This document shows, in pieces, positions 7,143-15,555 of a DNA stretch of 64,000 bases. This DNA comes from Caldifarciminota bacterium. Lineage in GTDB: Bacteria; Hydrothermota; Tepidihabitantia; B3-TA06. The position numbers were made by a program, and so were the translations under genes. The notes beneath the pieces are model-generated. The model ran no database searches and was not told where the DNA came from. It worked only from the letters and a program-made list of their open reading frames with translations. Where the stretch lies: assembly GCA_016934635.1 (NCBI GenBank), contig JAFGSK010000044.1, positions 1 through 64,000 on the forward strand, read 5' to 3'. Position 1 is the first letter of the stretch. Every line of letters starts with the position of its first letter.

Positions 7143-9908
7143 ATGATTATATCGTTTTTATTAAACCTATTCGCCGCATCCGACAGTCTATGGCAGGTTG
7201 AGTACGATCACATCCTTGAGGGACTGGAACTTATGAACATGACCGTTACGGATCTGAGTTATGACAAGAAGTGGCGCTCGGACAGCTTCAGATTGGATGC
7301 GGTGGATCACCTGATGGATTATCCGTTGGAGACACCCGACTATGTGCTGGAATCGGGAAGAACCTTGAAGGGTTTTAAGTACCCGTGGCAGTACTTCGAT
7401 TTTACATCTCGGGAGGTTACCGGTAAGGGTGTAGATCCGGATAAGTTTTCGTCTTACGACGTCGAAGATTTGGTTCAAGGGATTTTTACCTCGACCAATG
7501 CGCATCTTGAAAAGGCGTTTCGTGAGCTTACCGAGGCTGAAAAGGACAGCCTGCTTTATACCGCACCTGCGATCTGGGCCGATGAGGCCGACTCCCTTAA
7601 GGACGGTTATGCCGGAGCACTGCATGCGGAGTTCGGCAATGAACGTGACTCAGGATACGCCCTCAAGACGGTTGACATCTTGAGGCTCGCCCAAAAGTTG
7701 AATCTGATTGAACTTTATGCCGCAGGCGTCACCCTGGCTCAAGGGGTTGAACAGTTGATACCCCTGGCCCAGGGATTTCTTAACCAGGAGAATCCGCCTG
7801 CGGTGGAGGTCGAGGGCGTATCAGGTTCGATCTATGCGGTATACGATTTACCTGGTGGAGCAAGATGCATTATAGGCGGTCCCGGGCATAACGTCTACGA
7901 ATCCGATTTTGCAGTGATCATCGACCTGGGTGGCAACGACGTATACGAAGGAAGAGCAGCCGGTGCAGTGGGTGAGCTGGGATACCCGGTGAGTTTTGTT
8001 CTGGATCTTTCCGGCGACGACGTTTACCGTAACCATGAGAAGCTGGTTAACCAGGGTGGGGCTCTGTTTGGCGCTGCACTGCTGTGGGATATGGGAGGGC
8101 ACGATTCATACACCGCCTTCCATATTTCTCAAGGCGCCGGCCTTTTCGGTATGGGGATACTCGTTGACGCCGAGGAAGAGGATTCGTACCGTGGGGGGTT
8201 CTTTACCCAGGGCGCGGGTAACTTCGGATCAGGTGTGCTGGTGGACAGGACTGGTGACGATACCTACAGGGCATGGGACTGGACCCAAGGACTGGGTGGT
8301 CCATGGGGCTACGGATTATTGGTCGACGACGACGGGGACGACATGTACTACGCGGGCGGTGTACATATCCACAATCCACTTACGCCTGATCAGTACCGTT
8401 CCTTCTCCCAGGGATTCGGTTTCGGCTGGCGCGATGTTTCCTCAGGAGGAATAGGCTTCCTGTACGATCGGGTAGGGAACGACAAGTACATCTCCGAGAT
8501 ATATGCGCAGGCAACCTCTTACTGGTTCGCTCTGGGTATGCTCTTGGACGAGCAGGGCAACGATCTCTATACAGCTGCCCAGTACTCACAAGGGGCAGGC
8601 ATTCACCTTTCGGTAGGTGCGTTACTTGATCTTGAAGGCGACGATCATTACTTCTCACGTTACGGCCCTTCGCAGGGAGAGGGACACGACCTGGCAGTTG
8701 GCTGGCTTTTTGATAAAGACGGTGACGACGTTTACTATGCCTCCGGAGGGCAAGGGATAGGCCTAACCAACTCGGTAGGCATCTTCGTTGATACCAGGGG
8801 CAACGACGATTACTGCTCGCGGGAGGCCTTGAGTCAGGGCGGGGCTAACATGTCGCGAAGCACAGGAGGTGTCGGTATCTTTATAGATCTCGAGGGTTCG
8901 GATCGCTACACAGAGAAGGACAAAGGAGATAACAACCACGTTTGGACATCGGGAAGTTTTGCCCTGGGTATGGATCTTGAGGCGGTCGAACCCAAGAAGG
9001 AACCTTGGCAAGACACGATCACAACCTTCCCTGAGTTGGATACCATAAAAACAGACTCGGCAAAAATGGCTCGGCTTTTTCACTATGCATCTCTCTGGGA
9101 AGTTCGAGGCGACATAGCAAAGGTGCGCACCGGACGAAGGATGCTCATCGACGATTACGGGACGGCCGCAGTGGACTACATCTTCAAAAACGAGTTTAAG
9201 ACCTACGACGGTCTGGCAACACGCGCAATCGAGGAGCACTTTAAAGAGTTCAAAGACACCGCCGCCTACTATCTCTACAAAGGTTTACACCACGAGAACG
9301 ATACGGTGGTGAGAAACTCCATCACCTTCCTTGGAGAGCTTGAGATCGAAGGTGCAGCCGACACATTAACTCTAATGCTTACGGACAAGAAGAATAAAGA
9401 TTTGACCGGGATCCTGATCTACTCCCTGGGATTACTCAAGGCCAGAAACGCAGTACCCGCAATCTTGGAATACGCCCGCGATGATAATGAGAGGATGAGG
9501 CTTCGGGTTGCAACATCTTTGTCTCAGATAAAGGACGAACGAGCCATTAGAGCAATGATCGAAGATCTATACGATCCCTACTTCACGGTACGCACGACTG
9601 CAACCCTGGCCCTGGCGGCCATAGGAGAGGCATCACTTAAATCTTTGGAAGATGAGTTAGGCAAGGCATCAAAACAAGAGGATCAGACGACCCTGATCAG
9701 AGCTATCCGCAACGTCTATAACAATATGGATGATACGGAAAAGAACACCGAAATCATGAAAAGATTGGCGGAACTCTCAAGACCGTATCTGAATGCCCCC
9801 TATCCCTCATTGCGCGAACAGGCGCTTAAGCTCTTAGATGAAGTCGAGGGCAAGCGTGTTCTGACACCAACCGAGCTTTTCTTGAGCGCCGATATCAACA
9901 TGGAGTAA
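7143..9908 (+). CDS. secreted protein with twelve DxxG[ND]DxY repeats and C-terminal HEAT-like repeats
   Basis: 921 residues from ATG 7143, chosen because TAGGAGG lies 6 nt upstream; an ATG at 7125 would place that site inside the gene. The N-terminus is hydrophobic (MIISFLLNLFAAS), a short signal sequence. The middle has twelve copies of a roughly 25-40 residue unit with the motif D-x-x-G-[ND]-D-x-Y (for example DLSGDDVY, DRTGDDTY, DKDGDDVY) and a QGxGxxGxGxLxD linker. This would suit a beta-helix or beta-roll whose Asp-rich turns could bind Ca2+. The last ~250 residues are helical HEAT-like repeats. Function unknown; probably envelope-associated. It sits just upstream of the secreted-protein array but has its own start and a promoter lies between them. 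Confidence 0.75.
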   Translation: MIISFLLNLFAASDSLWQVEYDHILEGLELMNMTVTDLSYDKKWRSDSFRLDAVDHLMDYPLETPDYVLESGRTLKGFKYPWQYFDFTSREVTGKGVDPDKFSSYDVEDLVQGIFTSTNAHLEKAFRELTEAEKDSLLYTAPAIWADEADSLKDGYAGALHAEFGNERDSGYALKTVDILRLAQKLNLIELYAAGVTLAQGVEQLIPLAQGFLNQENPPAVEVEGVSGSIYAVYDLPGGARCIIGGPGHNVYESDFAVIIDLGGNDVYEGRAAGAVGELGYPVSFVLDLSGDDVYRNHEKLVNQGGALFGAALLWDMGGHDSYTAFHISQGAGLFGMGILVDAEEEDSYRGGFFTQGAGNFGSGVLVDRTGDDTYRAWDWTQGLGGPWGYGLLVDDDGDDMYYAGGVHIHNPLTPDQYRSFSQGFGFGWRDVSSGGIGFLYDRVGNDKYISEIYAQATSYWFALGMLLDEQGNDLYTAAQYSQGAGIHLSVGALLDLEGDDHYFSRYGPSQGEGHDLAVGWLFDKDGDDVYYASGGQGIGLTNSVGIFVDTRGNDDYCSREALSQGGANMSRSTGGVGIFIDLEGSDRYTEKDKGDNNHVWTSGSFALGMDLEAVEPKKEPWQDTITTFPELDTIKTDSAKMARLFHYASLWEVRGDIAKVRTGRRMLIDDYGTAAVDYIFKNEFKTYDGLATRAIEEHFKEFKDTAAYYLYKGLHHENDTVVRNSITFLGELEIEGAADTLTLMLTDKKNKDLTGILIYSLGLLKARNAVPAILEYARDDNERMRLRVATSLSQIKDERAIRAMIEDLYDPYFTVRTTATLALAAIGEASLKSLEDELGKASKQEDQTTLIRAIRNVYNNMDDTEKNTEIMKRLAELSRPYLNAPYPSLREQALKLLDEVEGKRVLTPTELFLSADINME

Positions 9909-9999
9909 GTTCAAGAGAGTTTGGCAAACGCCCTTTAAATCTCGTATCAAACAGCTGAAAAGGTTATTTATCATTCTTCCGTAATAAACCGTCTCGCTA

Positions 10000-10027
10000 T
10001 TGACAAGTGAGGTCTTTCAGTTATAAT
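10000..10027 (+). promoter_or_regulatory. consensus sigma-70 promoter of the secreted-protein array
   Basis: TTGACA (10000-10005) and TATAAT (10022-10027) are perfect consensus boxes with a 16-bp spacer. The predicted start is near 10034. It is the only clear promoter before the array, which then runs to the terminator at 16015. Confidence 0.85.
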
Positions 10028-10033
10028 GCATCA

Positions 10034-10223
10034 GAAGATATAGTTCCAAGGGCAAGAAAAAAATAGGTTAAGCGTGGAACTTTGTTCAACACAACTGAGA
10101 GTGACCTTGCAAGTATCAAGTATTAGGTTTATTCCCTAGGTTTGGACGGTTAGGGATAAGAGATAGGCGGTGTACAGGATTACCCCGCCTCATTATAAAC
10201 CTAATAAACGTGTAGGAGGAACT
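10034..10223 (+). promoter_or_regulatory. structured 5' leader of the array
   Basis: About 190 nt between the predicted transcription start and the first array gene carry no gene. A stem CCCTA/TTAGGG is possible near 10134-10155. AGGCGG (10165-10170) pairs with CCGCCT (10185-10190). The latter resembles the GC-rich stems found between the array genes. No known riboswitch was recognised. The region 9909-9999 before the promoter holds nothing I can identify. Confidence 0.45.
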
Positions 10224-10685
10224 ATGCGTATCTCCAAAAAACTCGTACTGGGTATAATAGCGGCTGTCCTTTTACTGGGCGCTACACCCGCTTTTGCCCA
10301 GCTATTAGGAACCTGGCAGGGTACAGGCAGAGGTAACTGCTATCCTCATCCAGGGGTCGTCATATATCCCTGGAGTGCATGGAATGGTGAAGTCTACATC
10401 TCCCCTGACCAGGACGCCCCGGTATTCGAAGGCGAATGGTACGACGAACTGGGTAATCATGGCACATTCAAAGGCAACGTACTGCCGCTCGGCACTCCAG
10501 ACCAAAGATTCTGTCGGGGTATCTGGACTTGGTATGACCCTACGGGTACATCCGACAAACCAGTCTACGGCGGCGACTTCGAGATGACCTTTTATTTGGA
10601 GGAAGGCGCCTGTAGAGGTACTTGGACTACCATCTGGATATCCTCGAGCGAAAGAGGAACCATGAGGGGCAGAAAGGTCGACTAG
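10224..10685 (+). CDS. array copy 1, secreted GxW-repeat protein
   Basis: 153 residues starting at ATG 10224 behind TAGGAGG. The signal peptide ends at ATPAFAQ, and the mature protein begins LLGTWQGTGRGNCYP. Cys residues lie in NCYP, RFCRG and ACRG, so it has a third Cys beside the two conserved ones. It ends GTMRGRKVD. It is closest in the array to copy 4, sharing the ISPDQD/VSEDED insert and the RFCRG segment, which points to duplication of a multi-gene block. Function unknown; likely periplasmic or extracellular. Confidence 0.85.
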   Translation: MRISKKLVLGIIAAVLLLGATPAFAQLLGTWQGTGRGNCYPHPGVVIYPWSAWNGEVYISPDQDAPVFEGEWYDELGNHGTFKGNVLPLGTPDQRFCRGIWTWYDPTGTSDKPVYGGDFEMTFYLEEGACRGTWTTIWISSSERGTMRGRKVD

Positions 10686-10698
10686 TAACTTGATTCTT

Positions 10699-10723
10699 GC
10701 GTAGGCGGCTTCACCTCCTACGC
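10699..10723 (+). repeat. intergenic hairpin between array copies 1 and 2
   Basis: GCGTAGG (10699-10705) pairs with CCTACGC (10717-10723), with inner GG/CC pairs. No T-run follows, so it is more likely an RNA stability or processing element than a terminator. Confidence 0.55.
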
Positions 10724-10749
10724 TAAACCACAAACGCATAGGAGACATT

Positions 10750-11193
10750 ATGCGTAAAATAATCCTGGCAATAGCCGCACTGGTTCTTCTGATCTCGGCG
10801 ACTCCGGTTTCGGCCCAGCTTGCGGGAACGTGGACCAGCGAAGGTACCGGTTACTGTTATCCTAGAAACAACGTCATCATCCATCCCTGGCAGACCTGGA
10901 AAGGCGAGATACCAAACACGATGGATCTATTCAAAGGCGATTGGTATGACGCAGACGGGAATCACGGCATCTTCAAGGGCGAACCTGTACCTTCCATCCC
11001 TGAAATAGCGGTATACAAAGGCGCATGGTACTGGTACGACCCAGCTAGTCCATCCTCTCGACCCCGCTACGGCGGCGAATTCGAGATGACCTTCTACTTT
11101 ATGTCCAGCCATCCTTACTGCGAAGGAACCTGGACCACCATCTGGCCTACCCCCTACAAGGTGGGCACCATGAAAGGCGAAAAGGTAGACTGA
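10750..11193 (+). CDS. array copy 2, secreted GxW-repeat protein
   Basis: 147 residues with signal peptide MRKIILAIAALVLLISATPVSA and mature start QLAGTWTSEGTGYCYP. It has the two conserved Cys (YCYP and YCEG), the YGGEFEMTFY strand and the end GTMKGEKVD. The start follows TAGGAGAC. Its signal peptide is nearly that of copies 5, 11 and 12, defining an MRK-type subgroup distinct from the MRI-type copies 1 and 4. Confidence 0.85.
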   Translation: MRKIILAIAALVLLISATPVSAQLAGTWTSEGTGYCYPRNNVIIHPWQTWKGEIPNTMDLFKGDWYDADGNHGIFKGEPVPSIPEIAVYKGAWYWYDPASPSSRPRYGGEFEMTFYFMSSHPYCEGTWTTIWPTPYKVGTMKGEKVD

Positions 11194-11242
11194 AGGTCAT
11201 TTTGCCTTCAGTAAACATAACCCTAAAACATAAGGAGCAACA

Positions 11243-11671
11243 ATGCGTAAATCACTATTGATTGCCTTGACGGTAATCTTGCTGGCCGGAGCATTGCCGG
11301 CTACAGCCCAGGTTGCTGGAACTTGGGCAGGAGAAGGATCAGGTTCCTGCTACCCACCATCGGGAATCGTTATCCACCCCTGGCAGACCTGGAAAGGTGA
11401 AATCCCTAACACTGAACAAACATTCACAGGCAGATGGCGTGACGAAGACGGGAATCACGGTTCTTTCTTCGGCAGACTAGCGCCTTTTTCTACTCCTGAA
11501 ACTGTAATTTACCAGGGCTACTGGACACTGGAAACTCCGGCAGGTATCTCGAAAGGCGGCGAATTCACAATGACGTTTTACTTCTTGGAAGGCGAATGCA
11601 AAGGCGCCTGGACTTCCATCTGGCCCTCGCCGGGATTGCCTGGCAAGATGTGGGGCAAAAAGGTAGATTGA
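11243..11671 (+). CDS. array copy 3, secreted GxW-repeat protein
   Basis: 142 residues with a cleavable signal peptide ending PATAQ and the mature start VAGTWAGEGSGSCYPP. Conserved Cys lie in SCYP and ECKG; FTGRWRDEDGNHG is the central repeat. It is the second shortest intact copy because the WYDP loop is replaced by a short LETPAGIS segment, a form shared with copy 11. It ends GKMWGKKVD, with TM changed to KM. The ribosome-binding site is AAGGAG. Confidence 0.85.
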   Translation: MRKSLLIALTVILLAGALPATAQVAGTWAGEGSGSCYPPSGIVIHPWQTWKGEIPNTEQTFTGRWRDEDGNHGSFFGRLAPFSTPETVIYQGYWTLETPAGISKGGEFTMTFYFLEGECKGAWTSIWPSPGLPGKMWGKKVD

Positions 11672-11685
11672 CAACTCAACAAACG

Positions 11686-11708
11686 TGGAGGCGGCAAAGC
11701 CGCCTCCA
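11686..11708 (+). repeat. intergenic hairpin between array copies 3 and 4
   Basis: A perfect 10-bp stem TGGAGGCGGC / GCCGCCTCCA with loop AAA, the strongest of the intergenic stems. No T-run follows; the next ribosome-binding site begins about 20 nt later. Confidence 0.7.
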
Positions 11709-11736
11709 ACAAACCTTAAACCTCAAAGGAGGCATA

Positions 11737-12207
11737 ATGCGTATCAATAGAAAACTCGTCCTGGGCGTTTTGGCAGCTGCACTATTGCTCGGTGCAACAC
11801 CTGCCTTTGCTCAACTCCTTGGTACCTGGGAAGGTACAGGCACAGGCAACTGCTATCCTCATTCAGGAATGGTTATATATCCCTGGAGCGTATGGAAAGG
11901 TGAAGTATACGTATCAGAAGACGAAGACATAACCATATTTGAAGGCGAATGGTACGACGAACTAGGCAATCACGGCACTTTCAAAGGCAAGGTGCTGCCA
12001 ATCGGTACTCCAAACGAAAGATTCTGTCGAGGCAAATGGACATGGTATGATCCTACGGTCAATACCGTCGAACCCGTATACGGTGGAGACTTCGAGATGA
12101 CCTTCTACCTTGCGGAAACCGATCCGCCCTACTGTAAAGGCATATGGAAGACTCATTGGCTTTCCACCAGTGCTCGAGGCGCCATGAAAGGTAAAAAAGT
12201 AGACTGA
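11737..12207 (+). CDS. array copy 4, secreted GxW-repeat protein
   Basis: 156 residues from ATG 11737 behind AAAGGAGG; an in-frame extension into copy 3 was rejected because it crosses the intergenic hairpin. The signal peptide ends ATPAFAQ and the mature start is LLGTWEGTGTGNCYP. It carries the long VSEDEDITIFEGEW insert and the WYDPTVNTVEPVYGG loop, also found in copy 9. Cys lie in NCYP, RFCRG and YCKG. It ends GAMKGKKVD. Confidence 0.85.
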   Translation: MRINRKLVLGVLAAALLLGATPAFAQLLGTWEGTGTGNCYPHSGMVIYPWSVWKGEVYVSEDEDITIFEGEWYDELGNHGTFKGKVLPIGTPNERFCRGKWTWYDPTVNTVEPVYGGDFEMTFYLAETDPPYCKGIWKTHWLSTSARGAMKGKKVD

Positions 12208-12221
12208 CAACTTTAATTAAC

Positions 12222-12246
12222 GTGGAAGCGGAAAACCCGCCTCCAC
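12222..12246 (+). repeat. intergenic hairpin between array copies 4 and 5
   Basis: GTGGA..GCGG pairs with CCGC..TCCAC around an AAAA loop, an imperfect version of the stem at 11686. It lies between the stop of copy 4 and the AAAGGAGG of copy 5. Confidence 0.55.
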
Positions 12247-12272
12247 CAAATTCATAACTCAAAGGAGGCATA

Positions 12273-12716
12273 ATGCGTAAGATAATCCTTGCAACAGCCG
12301 CAGTAGTGCTTCTGATCGCTGCGACTCCTCTATCGGCCCAGCTCGCCGGGGCTTGGGCAGGAGAAGGGGAAGGAGTCTGTTCTCCCCCTCCCTTCTGGAC
12401 ATCAGACTTTCCGATCTATGCGTGGCAAAACTGGAAAGGGGAAATCTCGGAAGATGAGAATGCCTTTTTCGGAGAATGGTACGATATGAACGGAAGACAC
12501 GGCAGATTCAAAGGAGAAGCGTTTATTGCTTCACCTACCGAGGTTGTATTCAAAGGAGTATGGACCTGGATCTACGATGCCTGCGATCCCCCCAAGGAAT
12601 ATGAGATGGGTACCTTCTGGATGAAGTTCCATAAAGTGAAGTTAACCTGCTACGGTGAATGGGTACAGAAGTACAGCGGTGAAGACGGTACCATGAAAGG
12701 AAAAAAGGTAAAATAA
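12273..12716 (+). CDS. array copy 5, divergent secreted GxW-repeat protein
   Basis: 147 residues with the MRKIILA-type signal peptide, mature start QLAGAWAGEGEGVCSPP. It shares with copy 7 the insert around TSDFPIYAWQNWKG, the changed central motif (WYDMNGRHGRFKG here), and KEYEMGxFxMKF instead of YGGxFxMTFY. Copies 5 and 7 form a subgroup. Cys lie in VCSP, DACD and TCYG. It ends GTMKGKKVK. Confidence 0.85.
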   Translation: MRKIILATAAVVLLIAATPLSAQLAGAWAGEGEGVCSPPPFWTSDFPIYAWQNWKGEISEDENAFFGEWYDMNGRHGRFKGEAFIASPTEVVFKGVWTWIYDACDPPKEYEMGTFWMKFHKVKLTCYGEWVQKYSGEDGTMKGKKVK

Positions 12717-12729
12717 ATTCCAAAATTCT

Positions 12730-12755
12730 CCGGGGGGTGGATTTCCACTCCCCGG
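12730..12755 (+). repeat. intergenic hairpin after array copy 5
   Basis: CCGGGGGGTGG pairs with CCACTCCCCGG around ATTT, an 11-position stem with one G-T pair. No T-run follows. It precedes the decayed copy 6. Confidence 0.65.
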
Positions 12756-12780
12756 ATGAAAGAGCCTAAAAGGAGAACAT

Positions 12781-12981
12781 ATTCGCAACATCAAAAAGAT
12801 TCACTCGAGTTTACTTGCTCTAACCATACTGCTGAGTGAACATCTGCATTTACCTGACTCATAGGAATCTAGGCTCGTGATTTTCACATGGTTTTCTACC
12901 TCCTGAAAGGGTACCTGGATTTCGATCTACCCATCTTCGAGTACCCGGGGTATCATGATGGGTAGAAGGGTAGAAAATTAA
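12781..12981 (+). pseudogene. array copy 6, decayed remnant
   Basis: AAAAGGAG is followed by ATT CGC AAC ATC AAA AAG, matching the start of copy 8 (MRNIKK) with ATG changed to ATT. The signal-peptide coding region then runs into stops. The whole middle of the gene is missing. The C-terminal part is recognisable as FHMVFYLL in one frame (from about 12883), then GTWISIYPSSS and GIMMGRRVEN with a stop at 12979-12981 in another frame. So the copy has lost its start codon, has an internal deletion and at least one frameshift. Confidence 0.75.
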
Positions 12982-13037
12982 CAAACATACCGATGGGGTA
13001 TTTAATTCGCCCATCAAAAAACAAGAAAGGAGCTACA

Positions 13038-13490
13038 ATGCGTAAATCCCTCTTGATCGCCTTAACGGCGATATTACTGATCGGAGCTGTACCGGCGTCT
13101 GCACAAATAAACGGGAACTGGAAAGGAGTCGGCAGAGGTTGTTGCTCTCCGCCTCCAATCTCGACATCTGATTTTCCCATCTATGCCTGGCAGAACTGGA
13201 AAGGCGTAGTCAAGGATGACGCCTTCTGGGGTAAATGGGAAGATGAAACCGGTAACTACGGCAACTTCAAGGGCGAGATCTTGTGGATCAGTCAGACCGA
13301 AGCCTATGCCGAAGGCTACTGGACTTGGTTCTATGTCACACCCGATGAAATAAAAGAGTATGAGATGGGTGAGTTCAGCATGAAGTTCGTTCATTTCCCA
13401 GTGGAAACACCTTACTGCTTCGGCAAGTGGCAATCGGAGTACACGAACGAAGGCGGAACCATGAAAGGCAGGATAATCTGGACCGACTAA
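13038..13490 (+). CDS. array copy 7, divergent secreted GxW-repeat protein
   Basis: 150 residues from ATG 13038 behind AAAGGAG. The signal peptide MRKSLLIALTAILLIGAVPASA closely matches that of copy 3, whereas the mature part matches copy 5 (TSDFPIYAWQNWKG, KEYEMGEFSMKF). This mix suggests recombination between copies. Cys lie in GCCSPP and YCFG. The C-terminus is GTMKGRIIWTD, the least typical ending of the array. Confidence 0.85.
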   Translation: MRKSLLIALTAILLIGAVPASAQINGNWKGVGRGCCSPPPISTSDFPIYAWQNWKGVVKDDAFWGKWEDETGNYGNFKGEILWISQTEAYAEGYWTWFYVTPDEIKEYEMGEFSMKFVHFPVETPYCFGKWQSEYTNEGGTMKGRIIWTD

Positions 13491-13553
13491 AAGATGACAA
13501 ACCAAGGGCTTGCTGCCCCCGAATAAACCCTCAAGTTTCACAAAGGAGGCAAT

Positions 13554-14006
13554 ATGCGTAACATCAAAAAACTCATCCTGGGGTTCCTGACTCTTCTCAT
13601 ACTTCTTGGTGCTTCCCCTGCACTGGCTCAACTCGCAGGCACCTGGGAAGGCGCCGGAACAGGAAACTGCCCCAATCCTTTTCCAACCCCACCCGAATCC
13701 ATGTGCCCATGGCACAGATGGACAGGTGAAATATCAGATGAAGAAAACGCGTTCAAAGGAGAATGGCGCGATTACATAGGATTCCGCGGCACCTTCAGGG
13801 GCCGTTTGATTCTGAGTACACCCGAATACGCCGTATGCAGAGGAGAATGGACAGCTATAGACGACAGTGTCGATCCCCCTATCGTACTCGTCATGGGCGT
13901 GTTCCAGATGAACTTCTACTACGAGAGCGAGACATGCAGAGGTAAATGGTGGCTTTACGACAGTGACCAATTCCACGGAACGATGGAAGGTCGAAAAATA
14001 GACTGA
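13554..14006 (+). CDS. array copy 8, secreted GxW-repeat protein
   Basis: 150 residues behind AAAGGAGG. Signal peptide ends SPALAQ; the mature start is LAGTWEGAGTGNCPNP. The tryptophan block reads CPWHRWTGE and the third strand CRGEWTAIDDS, so it is a diverged member. YGG is replaced by VLVMGVFQMNFYY. Cys lie in NCPN, MCPW, VCRG and TCRG (four). It ends GTMEGRKID. Confidence 0.85.
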   Translation: MRNIKKLILGFLTLLILLGASPALAQLAGTWEGAGTGNCPNPFPTPPESMCPWHRWTGEISDEENAFKGEWRDYIGFRGTFRGRLILSTPEYAVCRGEWTAIDDSVDPPIVLVMGVFQMNFYYESETCRGKWWLYDSDQFHGTMEGRKID

Positions 14007-14047
14007 GCTTAAAGTAAAAAAAGACCTCAAGCCAACAAGGAGGCGTA

Positions 14048-14512
14048 ATGCGAAGAACACAAAAAATCATACTCGTCGCTTTGACGATGATCCTGTTGCT
14101 GGGAGCGACTCCTGTCTTTACCGAGATCGAGGGCAAATGGAAAGGAACAGGAACAGGTAACTGCCACCCTCATCCCGGGATGATAATATTCCCCTGGAGT
14201 GTATGGGAAGGCAAGGTATACGTATCCGAAGATGAAAACATAACCATACTCGAAGGAGAATGGAAGGACGAGCTCGGGAACCACGGAACCTTTCAGGGAA
14301 GGTTCCTTCTGGTAAGTTCTTCTCCGGATGAAAGGATCTGCACCGGCAGATGGACATGGTTTGATCCGACGGTCAATACTGCCGAACCTGTATTCGGCGG
14401 CAAGTTCAGGATGGTTTTCCATCCCGAAGAAGCCGTTTGCGAAGGAAACTGGACCTCTATCTGGGTTTCCTCAGGTGCTATCGGAACCATGGAAGGACAA
14501 AAAGTAAACTAA
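14048..14512 (+). CDS. array copy 9, secreted GxW-repeat protein
   Basis: 154 residues behind AAGGAGG. Signal peptide ends ATPVFT, so the cleavage site (VFTE) is weaker than the AQ site of other copies. The mature start is EIEGKWKGTGTGNCHP, with GKW in place of GTW. It shares the VSEDENITILEGEW insert and the WFDPTVNTAEPVFGG loop with copy 4. Cys lie in NCHP, ICTG and VCEG. It ends GTMEGQKVN. Confidence 0.85.
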   Translation: MRRTQKIILVALTMILLLGATPVFTEIEGKWKGTGTGNCHPHPGMIIFPWSVWEGKVYVSEDENITILEGEWKDELGNHGTFQGRFLLVSSSPDERICTGRWTWFDPTVNTAEPVFGGKFRMVFHPEEAVCEGNWTSIWVSSGAIGTMEGQKVN

Positions 14513-14534
14513 ACTTTAACCTAAAGGAGTGAAC

Positions 14535-14960
14535 GTGAATGCGAAAAACCTGACGATCGCAGTTGCAGCTGTACTGATACTGGCCGGAACCCCTGCTTTG
14601 GCCATAATTGACGGCGACTGGGAAGGAAAGGGGTATGGAAAATGTGAAAACCCCATTACGGGTGACGCAATGTACCCATGGCAGTACTGGAAAGGAACCA
14701 TCTCCAATACCACGGATTTCGTTGGCGAATGGTACGATGATAAAGGTAACAAAGGATACTTCACAGCCGAAAAGATCTTCGAGGGTAACTGGGTTTGCGA
14801 ATTCAATGGGAGATGGTACGTGCAAGATGAGGAGAGTGGAATAGACAAATACATGGGCTATTTCGTAATGAACTTCCACAAGTTCAAATATGATTGTAAA
14901 GGCGAATGGGTTTCTGAAATAAACTATGAAAATGGCTGGATGTATGGAAAGAAGAAATGA
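14535..14960 (+). CDS. array copy 10, secreted GxW-repeat protein with GTG start
   Basis: 141 residues. The chosen start is GTG 14535, five nt after AAAGGAG (14523-14529); a GTG at 14529 overlaps that site and is less likely. The signal peptide ends TPALA and the mature start is IIDGDWEGKGYGKCENP. It is the most diverged copy, with lysine-rich strands, NKGYFTAEK, the motif CEFNGRW, and an ending MYGKKK without the GTM motif. Cys lie in KCEN, VCEF and DCKG. Confidence 0.8.
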   Translation: MNAKNLTIAVAAVLILAGTPALAIIDGDWEGKGYGKCENPITGDAMYPWQYWKGTISNTTDFVGEWYDDKGNKGYFTAEKIFEGNWVCEFNGRWYVQDEESGIDKYMGYFVMNFHKFKYDCKGEWVSEINYENGWMYGKKK

Positions 14961-15053
14961 TCCAGGTTTAACCAGATTAATGAATACGAAAAAAGTGACG
15001 GATTGAATCTCTCAGGACAGGCTTGAGAGGTTATAAACCAACAAGGAGGCATC

Positions 15054-15491
15054 ATGCGTAAAACAATCCTTGCAGTAGTCGCGCTGACAATACTCATAGC
15101 AGCGACTCCGGTTTCTGCCCAGCTTTTTGGAACGTGGGCAGGGATAGGCTACGGTAATTGCCATCCGCCAGGAACCACCATCTATCCTTGGCAGACTTGG
15201 GAAGGCAAAGTATACGTACCGGAAACCGGAGACATACCCGTATTTGAGGGTAAATGGAAAGATGCCGATGGCAATCTCGGTAAGTTCAAGGGCAAGATGG
15301 TTCCCTCACCTATCCCGGAAGAAAGGCATTTCAAAGGATACTGGACCTGGGAGACCATGGCAGGTATAGCAAAAGGAGGCGAATTCCATATGGTTTTCTA
15401 CTTCCTTGAAGGCGAGTGTACCGGCACCTGGACTTCTATCTGGCCTTCCTCAAGTATTGTGGGTACAATGAAAGGTAAAAAAGTAGACTAA
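15054..15491 (+). CDS. array copy 11, secreted GxW-repeat protein
   Basis: 145 residues behind AAGGAGG. Signal peptide MRKTILAVVALTILIAATPVSA is almost identical to that of copy 12. Mature start QLFGTWAGIGYGNCHPP; it has the VPETGDIPVFEGKW insert and, like copy 3, the short METMAGIA loop. Cys lie in NCHP and ECTG only, so it keeps just the two conserved residues. It ends GTMKGKKVD. Confidence 0.85.
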   Translation: MRKTILAVVALTILIAATPVSAQLFGTWAGIGYGNCHPPGTTIYPWQTWEGKVYVPETGDIPVFEGKWKDADGNLGKFKGKMVPSPIPEERHFKGYWTWETMAGIAKGGEFHMVFYFLEGECTGTWTSIWPSSSIVGTMKGKKVD

Positions 15492-15555
15492 TAACTCAAT
15501 AAAGTTGTAGGTGGCTTCATCACTTGCAATAAACAACAAACGCTAAGGAGGCATA

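Noticed and set aside
12781..12981. Functional array gene with ATT start
   Set aside because: Stops and a frame change in the remnant prevent a complete product even if ATT were used.
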